Positions 1-5,315 of a DNA stretch of 7,339 bases are shown piece after piece (position 1 is the stretch's first letter; each line of letters starts with the position of its first letter). Under the pieces are notes generated by a model. That model searched no databases and had not been told where the DNA came from. It saw only the letters and a program-made list of their open reading frames with translations. The DNA is taken from positions 1 through 7,339 of the forward strand of contig JAUZEM010000040.1 in assembly GCA_030839005.1 (NCBI GenBank), given 5' to 3'. Origin of the DNA: Actinomycetota bacterium. GTDB lineage: Bacteria; Actinomycetota; Acidimicrobiia; IMCC26256; PALSA-610. A program made the translations under genes and the position numbers.

Positions 1-243
1 TACCGGATCACCGACGGCGTCGACGACGACTGGGCGTCGTGGTACGCCGACTGGCTGTTGCAGCTCTCGGAGCTGCCGACCATGCTCGGATCGACACCGG
101 TGCGCAGCGAGCTCGTCTACATGCTCGTGCAACTCGACAAGGACCACACCGCGGCCCGGGCCGTCGAGGCCTGGTCAGACTTCTACGCAACGCGGCTGAT
201 CGACCATTTCGGTGACGGCGCGAACGAGGAGCTCCAGCGCTGA
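1..243 (+). CDS. Unrecognised protein, 3' end only
   Basis: Open reading frame entering from the left edge and ending at TGA 241-243; 80 residues are visible and the start lies outside the window. The visible part is acidic and aromatic-rich at its beginning (DGVDDDWASWYADWLL), followed by a leucine/valine-rich helical stretch and a final segment with the pattern WSDFYATRLIDHFGD. No transmembrane segment or catalytic motif is evident. The composition looks like a small soluble alpha-helical protein of a conserved actinobacterial type, but I cannot name a family. Codon use matches the neighbours, with strong GC at third positions, so it is a real gene. Its last bases contain a GAGGAG that probably serves as the ribosome binding site of the next gene, and its stop codon overlaps the proposed start there, so the two are likely co-translated. 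Confidence 0.75.
   Translation, partial: YRITDGVDDDWASWYADWLLQLSELPTMLGSTPVRSELVYMLVQLDKDHTAARAVEAWSDFYATRLIDHFGDGANEELQR
226..231 (+). promoter_or_regulatory. Shine-Dalgarno for the ABM gene
   Basis: GAGGAG inside the end of the preceding gene. It lies 8 nt before the CTG at 240, 11 nt before an ATT at 243, 20 nt before the GTG at 252 and 29 nt before the ATG at 261. Only the first two spacings suit initiation, so this site decides the start of the following gene. Confidence 0.5.
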
Positions 244-545
244 TTGCCTACGTGTCGACCATGCGCGCCCATCCCGGGCGGCGCGCCGAACTGCTCGAGC
301 TATTGCGCGAGCTCGTCGACGCGGCATCGGCCGATGAGCCCGGCACACTCGTGTACGTGATGCACGAGGCTGCCGACGATTCCGACACCGTCGTGTCGTA
401 CGAGCTGTTTGCCGACGACGCCGCGCTCGAGACGCACAAGGCGTCGCCCGCGGTCGCGGCCGTCATGCCGCGGCTCGGTGCGCTGGTGGCCGAGGGCTCG
501 TTCCGGCGACTGAGTCCGACCCTCGCGACCGGCCTACCGACCTGA
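240..545 (+). CDS. ABM-domain (YgiN-like) putative monooxygenase
   Basis: Small soluble protein of about 101 residues with the dimeric ferredoxin-like antibiotic biosynthesis monooxygenase (ABM) fold. Family members act as cofactor-free quinol or aromatic monooxygenases, or are of unknown function; the substrate is not predictable. Visible hallmarks are a first strand IAYVSTMRAHPGRR, a helix ELLELLRELVDAA, the second-strand pattern EPGTLVYVMHEA, then VVSYELFADDAALETHKASPAVAAV, which matches the family's YE.yaD..A...H..sp signature, including its His. The first strand is needed for the fold but lies upstream of the first GTG (252) and ATG (261). The start is therefore placed at CTG 240, which overlaps the previous stop and has a GAGGAG 8 nt upstream; ATT 243 is the alternative. 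The 3' end overlaps the convergent isomerase gene by 12 nt. Confidence 0.85.
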   Translation: MIAYVSTMRAHPGRRAELLELLRELVDAASADEPGTLVYVMHEAADDSDTVVSYELFADDAALETHKASPAVAAVMPRLGALVAEGSFRRLSPTLATGLPT

Positions 546-1358
546 TCCGGACGCGGCCCGCTCCACCAGCTCCTCGGTCCTCGCGATCGCGCGGCGGATC
601 GCCGGCTCGTAGCCTTCTTCCTCGATCCGCGGGCCGACCATCTCGATCTCGAACGCGCCGGCGTAGCCCGCGACCAGGAGCTCTCGGAGTCGCCGCCCGA
701 GTGGAATATCGCCGTCGCCGGGCACGAGCCGGTCGGGTGTCGTCCGGCTGGCGATGCTCGCGTCCGATACCTGCACGTGGCCGAGTCGGCCGGCAGTGCC
801 GGCCACCGTTGCCGCAAAGCCCCGTTCGGCCCAGCACGAGTTCAGCTCGACGCACACCTCGACGTCGAGTTTTTGCGCGAGGTCGTAGGTATCGCGCAGC
901 GTCGTCGCGAACGAGAGGTCCAGGCGCATCGGGCTGGTGTTCTCGATCGCGATCCGCACACCCGCCGCACGCGCGACGGGAATCACGGGCGCGAGCACGC
1001 GGGCGAGCGCGCCGGTCGCCGCTTCCCACTCGAGCGGTCCGGCCGGACCGGTGGTCAGCACGAGTATCGGCGCGTCGAGCGCGCGCATGACATCGACGGC
1101 GGCAAGCAGCCGGCCCTGGTGCGCGGGCCATGTCGACGTATCGGAGAGCCGGCACCAACCGCACTCCACGAGGTTGCTGACTCGCAGACCACGCGCCCGC
1201 ACGCGCTCCACCGCGACGTCGAGGCCGACATCCTCGCACTTGCGCAATGACAATCCGACGTGACGTACGCCGAGCCGATCCCACATCGCGAGATCGTCGT
1301 CGAACGACGCTCGCCACGACGACACCGCGCTGAGCGATACGCCGGCGTGCGCGGTCAT
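534..1358 (-). CDS. Sugar phosphate isomerase/epimerase (xylose isomerase-like TIM barrel)
   Basis: A 274-residue protein of the AP endonuclease 2 / xylose isomerase-like TIM-barrel superfamily (PF01261 type), whose members isomerise or epimerise sugars, inositols or hydroxy-keto acids using a divalent metal. Barrel strand motifs appear in order: GVSLSAV (6-12), HVGLSL (33-38), RVSNLVECGW (59-68), PILVLTTGP (97-105), VRIAIENTSP (134-143), VEVCVELNSCW (166-176), GHVQVSD (193-199) and AFEIEMVGP (235-243). Expected metal ligands are E139, E171, H194 and E237 (or E239), so the active site looks intact. The loop VPGDGDIPLGRRL (212-224) matches the family's G.G.id pattern. The length is normal. It starts at ATG 1358, only 9 nt after the SDR stop, so it is the second gene of a minus-strand operon. 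Its TAG stop lies inside the end of the convergent ABM gene. The substrate is unknown; an SDR partner suggests polyol or sugar-acid catabolism. Confidence 0.88.
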   Translation of the reverse strand: MTAHAGVSLSAVSSWRASFDDDLAMWDRLGVRHVGLSLRKCEDVGLDVAVERVRARGLRVSNLVECGWCRLSDTSTWPAHQGRLLAAVDVMRALDAPILVLTTGPAGPLEWEAATGALARVLAPVIPVARAAGVRIAIENTSPMRLDLSFATTLRDTYDLAQKLDVEVCVELNSCWAERGFAATVAGTAGRLGHVQVSDASIASRTTPDRLVPGDGDIPLGRRLRELLVAGYAGAFEIEMVGPRIEEEGYEPAIRRAIARTEELVERAASGSGR

Positions 1359-1367
1359 CCGAGGTCG

Positions 1368-2186
1368 CTAGTCGAGCTGAAGATCGGCAGCCGAGATGTC
1401 GGGCACGGCCATCTTGGCGAGCGCGCCGCCGTCGGCCGGAAGGTTCACGCCGGTCACGAACGCGGCCTCGTCGGACGCGAGGAACAGCGCCACGTTCGCG
1501 ATGTCGTCCGGCAGCCCGAGCCGAGTGAGGTGCAGCGCGCGCGTTGCGGGTCCGATCACCGGGTGGTCCATCATCTTGAACGCGCCCTCACTCGTGAGCA
1601 CCATCCCGCACACGATCGCGTTCACGCGCACACCGTCACCGGCCAGCTCGACCGCAAGCGAACGGGTAAGCGCGTTCATCGCACCCTTGGCCGCGGTGTA
1701 CGCGTCGATGCCCGGAACGCCGCGCATCGCCGCCGCGGACGAAATGTTCACGATCGACGCGCCGTCGGCCGCCGCGAGATGTGCCGCAGCATGGCGTGTG
1801 CACCACACGAGCTGCTTCAGGCCGACGGTCATGATCGCGTCCCACGCGTCGTCAGTAATATCGGCGAGCGACCGGTCACCCCGACCCGGCCCGACCAAGT
1901 CGGTCGGTGCCGCGTTGTTGACCAACGTGGTGAGTCCGCCGTACCGCTGCACCGCGGCGGCGATCGCGTGCTCGACATCGGCCTCCCGCCCGATGTCGGC
2001 GCGCACATAGGTCGCTTCCCCGCCGGCGGCTCGGATCTCTTCCTGCACCGCGTGCCCGGTCGTCTCCGTCCTGCCCGTGACGACCACCGCGGCGCCCTCG
2101 CGCGCGAACCGCGTCGCGATGGCACGTCCGATGCCACGCGTCGAGCCGGTCACGAGCGCGACCTTGTCCGCAAGACGCTGCCCCAT
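1368..2186 (-). CDS. SDR family NAD(P)-dependent oxidoreductase
   Basis: Classical short-chain dehydrogenase/reductase of 272 residues with a Rossmann fold. Visible motifs are the cofactor-binding TGSTRGIG (13-20), the acidic turn ADIG (63-66), NNAAP (90-94) in place of NNAG, the serine segment IVNISSAA (145-152), the catalytic YTAAK (Y163, K167), and a C-terminal FVTGVNLPADGG (243-254). R39 after the second strand (VVVTGRT) suggests NADP(H). The structural/catalytic Asn of the N-S-Y-K tetrad, normally in a vNl segment, is Gly here (G122 in MTVGLK). The frame is open up to 2291, but the ATG at 2186 gives the canonical N-terminus just ahead of the Rossmann strand and has CAGGA about 7 nt upstream. 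The stop lies 9 nt before the isomerase start, forming an operon. It is divergent from the KARI-like gene. The substrate is unknown. Confidence 0.9.
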   Translation of the reverse strand: MGQRLADKVALVTGSTRGIGRAIATRFAREGAAVVVTGRTETTGHAVQEEIRAAGGEATYVRADIGREADVEHAIAAAVQRYGGLTTLVNNAAPTDLVGPGRGDRSLADITDDAWDAIMTVGLKQLVWCTRHAAAHLAAADGASIVNISSAAAMRGVPGIDAYTAAKGAMNALTRSLAVELAGDGVRVNAIVCGMVLTSEGAFKMMDHPVIGPATRALHLTRLGLPDDIANVALFLASDEAAFVTGVNLPADGGALAKMAVPDISAADLQLD

Positions 2187-2215
2187 CCGGTGATCCTGCC
2201 ATCGAACGGAGCCGA

Positions 2216-2250
2216 GCGGCCACGTCTCGTCGTCCGTGGACGCGGCCACG
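2216..2250 (+). repeat. Paired 9-bp direct repeats with a central inverted repeat (candidate operator)
   Basis: In the 154-bp divergent gap between the SDR and KARI-like genes, GCGGCCACG occurs at 2216-2224 and again at 2242-2250, with starts 26 bp apart. Between them lies an inverted repeat CGTCC-gt-GGACG (2231-2242). The position between two divergent genes suits a regulator site controlling both, but such short GC-rich matches can arise by chance. I saw no other convincing structure in this gap apart from a possible TAACTT -10 element at 2277-2282 for the KARI-like gene. Confidence 0.25.
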
Positions 2251-2323
2251 AGCTGATGCCACAGTGACGGGGTCTGTAACTTGCAACGCATCTTCGCGGG
2301 CGCACCCGGAGATCGGACTCACC

Positions 2324-2330
2324 GAGGAGG
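2324..2330 (+). promoter_or_regulatory. Shine-Dalgarno for the KARI-like gene
   Basis: GAGGAGG ending 10 nt before GTG 2341. It selects that GTG rather than the in-frame TTG at 2281, where the open frame begins; the GTG also gives the N-terminus expected of the family. Confidence 0.65.
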
Positions 2331-2340
2331 CGTCGGTCCT

Positions 2341-3315
2341 GTGACCACGATCTATTACGAGAGCGACGCCGACCTCGGCGTCTTGGACGGGCAGCGCATC
2401 GCGGTCGTCGGGTACGGCAACCAGGGGCGCTCGTGGGCGCTCAACCTTCGCGACAGCGGATGCGCTCCGGTCGTGTGCGTGCGCCGCGACGACACGCGCG
2501 AACAGGCGGTGGCGGATGGCTTCGAGGCCCACGACGTGGAGGCCGCGAACGACGCCGACATCATCTGCATCCTCGTGCCCGACGACGTGATCGCGCTCCT
2601 GCCGCTCGCGCCGCGCCCCGACTCGTGCGTGATCGTCGCGAGCGGTTACACGCTCGGGTTCGGCCGTTTGGACCCGCCCGGCGACAGCGCCATGGTCGCG
2701 CCCCGGATGCTCGGCCCCGAGGTACGCCTCTGCTACGAGGAAGGTGTCGGGTTCATCACCGCGGTCGGCGTCCACCACGACGCCACCGGTCGGGCGCTCG
2801 CCCGCGTCCTCGCGGTTGCCAGGGCAATCGGCGGTCTGCGCCAGGGCGCGCTCGCGCTCACGCCGATGCAGGAAGCGGTGCTCGATCTCGGTGTCGAGCA
2901 AGTGCTCTCGCCCGCGCTCACCGCCGTGAACAACGCGTTCGTGCAGACGATGGTCGAGCACGACATCCCGATCGAGGCCATCGTCGTCGAGCTCGTGCTC
3001 TCGGGTGAGGTCGAGCGCACGTACCGGTTGTTGCGCGAGGTGGGCTATGCCGTGCAGTCCGAGTTCCACTCGCCGACCAGCCAATACGGGCAGCTGTCCC
3101 GCCGCGGCCGCTTCGACCACCTCGATTTCGCGGCGACGATGCGCGGCCTGGCCGACGACATCGCATCGGGCCGGTTCGCCGATGAGTGGGACGCCGAGCG
3201 GGACGCCGGCTATCCCGCGCTCAATCGGCTCAAGGAACAGCACGCGGGACCGGCCGTGCGCGAGTTCGAAGCCGAGCTACGGCGCCGGCTCGGTCCCGGC
3301 GTTGCCACCCGCTGA
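2341..3315 (+). CDS. Ketol-acid reductoisomerase homologue with altered active site
   Basis: A 324-residue homologue of class I ketol-acid reductoisomerase (IlvC, about 330 residues), which makes the dihydroxy-acid precursors of Val/Ile. The order of regions is canonical: IYYESDADLGVLDGQRIAVV, VGYGNQGRSWALNLRDSG (23-40, Rossmann GxGxxG), ADIICILVPDD (72-82), then the all-helical knotted C-domain with AIGGLRQGA (162-170), EAVLDLGVEQ (178-187) and SPTSQYG (244-250). First-metal ligands D182 and E186, E217 and substrate-binding S244 are kept. However, the catalytic His of the AHGF motif is S101, the catalytic Lys of the APK motif is R122, and the second Glu of the E...E pair is S221. Acetohydroxy-acid isomeroreduction is therefore doubtful. 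A reductase-only role or another substrate is more likely. It starts at GTG 2341 behind GAGGAGG. It is divergent from the SDR and convergent with the thiolase, 11 nt away. Confidence 0.85.
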   Translation: MTTIYYESDADLGVLDGQRIAVVGYGNQGRSWALNLRDSGCAPVVCVRRDDTREQAVADGFEAHDVEAANDADIICILVPDDVIALLPLAPRPDSCVIVASGYTLGFGRLDPPGDSAMVAPRMLGPEVRLCYEEGVGFITAVGVHHDATGRALARVLAVARAIGGLRQGALALTPMQEAVLDLGVEQVLSPALTAVNNAFVQTMVEHDIPIEAIVVELVLSGEVERTYRLLREVGYAVQSEFHSPTSQYGQLSRRGRFDHLDFAATMRGLADDIASGRFADEWDAERDAGYPALNRLKEQHAGPAVREFEAELRRRLGPGVATR

Positions 3316-3326
3316 CGGACGAACGG

Positions 3327-4529
3327 CTATCCGAGCCGCTCGACGATCATCGCCATGCCCTGGCCGCCGCCGACGCACATCGTCTCGAGGCCGTACCGCT
3401 TGTCCTCGGTCTCGAGGCCGTTGATGAGCGTCGTCATGATGCGGGCGCCGGTCATCCCGAACGGATGGCCGAGCGCGATGGCACCACCGTGCACGTTCAG
3501 CTTGTCGAGCGGGATGCCGAGATGCCTGGCGCTCGGGAGGACCTGTGCCGCGAACGCCTCGTTGATCTCGACGAGATCGATGTCGTCGATCGTCATGCCC
3601 GCCCGCTTCAACGCCTGGCGGGACGCCTCGATCGGCCCCAGTCCCATGATCTCCGGGTTGATCTGGCTGACGCCCGACGCGACGATGCGCGCCAGCGGCT
3701 CGATGCCGAGCTCATTCGCCTTGGCGTCACTCATGACGATCACCGCGGCCGCGCCGTCGTTGAGCGGACACGCGTTGCCCGCGGTCACCTTGCCGTCGGG
3801 GCGGAACACCGGCTTCAACGCCGCGAGCTTCTCGACCGTCGTGCCGGCGCGGGGGCCGTCGTCGTTGGTGACCACCGTCCCGTCGGCGAGGGTCACCGGC
3901 GTGATCTCGCGCTCGAAGAAGCCGTTCTCCTGGTGCGCGACCGCGAGCTGTTGCGAACGCGCCGCGAAGTCGTCCATCTCCTCGCGGCTCACGCCCTCGG
4001 CCTCGGCCACGTTCTCCGCGGTCTGGCCCATCGGGATATACACGTCGGCCAATTCCGTTCCCGGCGTCCACGGCGGCTGGCCGCCCTCCGACCGCAGCTT
4101 CGTGCGCTCCCGCGCGCCGTTGAACTTCTCGTTGACGGGACCGCCGTCGGCCATGCCGTTCATGAACCGGCTGACGGTCTCGACCCCGCCCGAGACGAAC
4201 ACGTCGCCTTCGCCGGCCTTGATCGCGTGCGCCGCCATGCGGATGGTCTGCAACGACGACGAGCAGTAGCGGTTCACGGTGACACCTGGCGCCTCGACCC
4301 CCGCGAGCAGCGCGGCGACCCGTGCCACATTCGCGCCGGCTTCCCCCGCGGGCTGGCCGCAGCCCCAGATCACGTCTTCCACCTGCGCGGGGTCGAGCTG
4401 CGACACCTTGGCGAGGACCGCGGAGATGATGAGCGCCGAGAGGTCGTCGGGGCGACACTCGACGAGGGAGCCCTTGTTCGCGCGCCCGATCGGCGTGCGG
4501 GCGGTGGCGACGATGACTGCTTCGGGCAT
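3327..4529 (-). CDS. Acetyl-CoA C-acyltransferase (thiolase)
   Basis: A 400-residue type II thiolase, the normal family length, which cleaves 3-ketoacyl-CoA with CoA to acetyl-CoA plus a shortened acyl-CoA (or runs the reverse condensation). The N-domain begins EAVIVATARTPIGR. The acyl-accepting nucleophile is C89 in NRYCSSSLQ. Family motifs follow: NEAFAAQV (323-330), GGAIALGHPFGMTGAR with H355, and CVGGGQGMA with C385. The GNACPLNDGAA segment (251-261) replaces the more common GNASGINDGAA. All catalytic residues (C89, H355, C385) are present, so it should be active. The degradative beta-oxidation type is more likely than acetoacetyl-CoA thiolase, but the chain-length preference cannot be read. 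ATG 4529 has a strong GGAGGGG 3 nt upstream and a TAGCGT promoter element further up. The gene is divergent from the VIT1-like gene and is not in an operon with other beta-oxidation genes here. Confidence 0.95.
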   Translation of the reverse strand: MPEAVIVATARTPIGRANKGSLVECRPDDLSALIISAVLAKVSQLDPAQVEDVIWGCGQPAGEAGANVARVAALLAGVEAPGVTVNRYCSSSLQTIRMAAHAIKAGEGDVFVSGGVETVSRFMNGMADGGPVNEKFNGARERTKLRSEGGQPPWTPGTELADVYIPMGQTAENVAEAEGVSREEMDDFAARSQQLAVAHQENGFFEREITPVTLADGTVVTNDDGPRAGTTVEKLAALKPVFRPDGKVTAGNACPLNDGAAAVIVMSDAKANELGIEPLARIVASGVSQINPEIMGLGPIEASRQALKRAGMTIDDIDLVEINEAFAAQVLPSARHLGIPLDKLNVHGGAIALGHPFGMTGARIMTTLINGLETEDKRYGLETMCVGGGQGMAMIVERLG

Positions 4530-4532
4530 GAT

Positions 4533-4539
4533 CCCCTCC
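4533..4539 (-). promoter_or_regulatory. Shine-Dalgarno for the thiolase
   Basis: GGAGGGG on the minus strand ends 3 nt before the ATG at 4529 (core GGAGG 5 nt before it). It is one of the few strong ribosome binding sites in the window and confirms the thiolase start. The same intergenic gap gives the divergent VIT1-like gene none. Confidence 0.7.
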
Positions 4540-4562
4540 GGATCGCGAACGACGGCTCGAGC

Positions 4563-4568
4563 ACGCTA
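4563..4568 (-). promoter_or_regulatory. Candidate -10 element (TAGCGT) for the thiolase
   Basis: TAGCGT within ACTAGCGTGC on the minus strand, 33 nt before the thiolase ATG. Transcription starting about 7 nt downstream would leave a leader of roughly 26 nt that contains the Shine-Dalgarno. It fits the actinobacterial TANNNT -10 pattern. The same 9-mer, ACTAGCGTG, recurs before the MFS gene. I did not find a clear -35. Confidence 0.45.
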
Positions 4569-4601
4569 GTCCCGGGAACGGTTCTTGCGCGAATGTGGCG
4601 G

Positions 4602-4607
4602 TAGCGT
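4602..4607 (+). promoter_or_regulatory. Candidate -10 element (TAGCGT) for a leaderless VIT1-like mRNA
   Basis: TAGCGT followed by only 6 nt before GTG 4614, placing the expected transcription start at or next to the start codon. There is no Shine-Dalgarno before this GTG, which agrees with a leaderless mRNA. The hexamer and the two following bases (TAGCGTGC) match the divergent thiolase element. Confidence 0.45.
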
Positions 4608-4613
4608 GCGCGG

Positions 4614-5315
4614 GTGTCCGTCTCCGCACACGTCGCCGAGCATCACAAGAGCCATCGAGCAGGATGGCTGCGGGCCGCGGTGCTCGGAGCGAACGACGGT
4701 ATCTTGTCGGTCGCCGGACTGGTCATCGGCGTGGCGGCCGCGAATTCGTCGCAATCGGCGCTCGTCACGGCGGGTCTCGCCGGGCTCGTCGCGGGTGCGT
4801 TGTCGATGGCAGTCGGCGAGTACATCTCGGTCAGCTCGCAGCGAGACGCCGAACAGGCCGACCTGCGCGTCGAGGCCGACGCGATCGCCGAGAACCGGCG
4901 GGCCGAACTCCGCGAGCTCGCGAAGATCTACGAGGATCGTGGCGTGGAACCCGGCCTGGCGCGGCTGGTCGCCGACCAGCTGATGGCCCACGACGCCGTG
5001 GGCGCCCACGCGCGCGACGAGCTCGGCATCTCCGAGGTGATGACGGCGCGTCCTCTGCAGGCCGCGCTGACTTCAGCCGCGGCGTTCACCGTCGGCGCCC
5101 TCGTGCCCGTGCTTGCCGTCACGCTCTCGGGCAAAGCCGTGCGCATCGGCGTGACCGCCGTGCTCACCATCGTCGCGCTGATCGGTCTCGGCGCGCTCGG
5201 CGCGCAACTCGGTGGCGCACCACGCGGTCGAGCCGCGATACGCGTCGTCACGCTGTCGACGCTGTCGATGCTCCTCACGTACGGCATCGGCCGTCTCGTC
5301 GGCGCGAATGTCTAG
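4614..5315 (+). CDS. VIT1/CCC1 family Fe2+/Mn2+ transporter
   Basis: A 233-residue membrane protein of the VIT1/CCC1 family, whose plant and yeast members move Fe2+ or Mn2+ into vacuoles; bacterial members probably export these metals from the cytoplasm. It has a His-rich N-terminus (HVAEHHKSH, 6-14), then WLRAAVLGANDGI (18-30) with family-conserved D28. The first membrane segment is at about 29-45 and the second at 47-67, carrying SMAVGEYISVSSQ (64-76) with M65 and E69. An acidic, charged helical region (77-140, with DAEQADL, ELAKIYEDRG, HARDELG) corresponds to the cytoplasmic metal-binding domain, and three further hydrophobic segments follow at about 150-171, 176-197 and 208-230. Length and topology are normal. 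It starts at GTG 4614 without a Shine-Dalgarno, probably leaderless. It is divergent from the thiolase, and its TAG stop shares CTAG with the convergent MFS gene. Confidence 0.93.
   Translation: MSVSAHVAEHHKSHRAGWLRAAVLGANDGILSVAGLVIGVAAANSSQSALVTAGLAGLVAGALSMAVGEYISVSSQRDAEQADLRVEADAIAENRRAELRELAKIYEDRGVEPGLARLVADQLMAHDAVGAHARDELGISEVMTARPLQAALTSAAAFTVGALVPVLAVTLSGKAVRIGVTAVLTIVALIGLGALGAQLGGAPRGRAAIRVVTLSTLSMLLTYGIGRLVGANV

Noticed and set aside
2187..2291. N-terminal extension of the SDR to the upstream start at 2291
   Set aside because: The 35 extra residues lie before the Rossmann fold and match no SDR feature. ATG 2186 has a better ribosome site and gives the canonical N-terminus.
2281..2340. 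Earlier TTG start for the KARI-like gene
   Set aside because: It would add 20 residues not found in the family and would ignore the GAGGAGG before GTG 2341.
1876..3243. Long minus-strand open frame of 455 codons opposite the KARI-like gene
   Set aside because: It is antisense to a clear KARI homologue and also overlaps the SDR in another frame. The translation is Arg/Asp/His-rich low-complexity sequence with no family motif, as expected for a shadow in GC-rich DNA.
3316..3326. Terminator between the KARI-like and thiolase genes
   Set aside because: The gap is only 11 bases (CGGACGAACGG), with no hairpin and no T-tract.
3186..4604. Plus-strand open frame of 472 codons opposite the thiolase
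   Set aside because: It is antisense to a complete thiolase with all catalytic residues; the translation is Arg/His/Ala-rich without recognisable domains.
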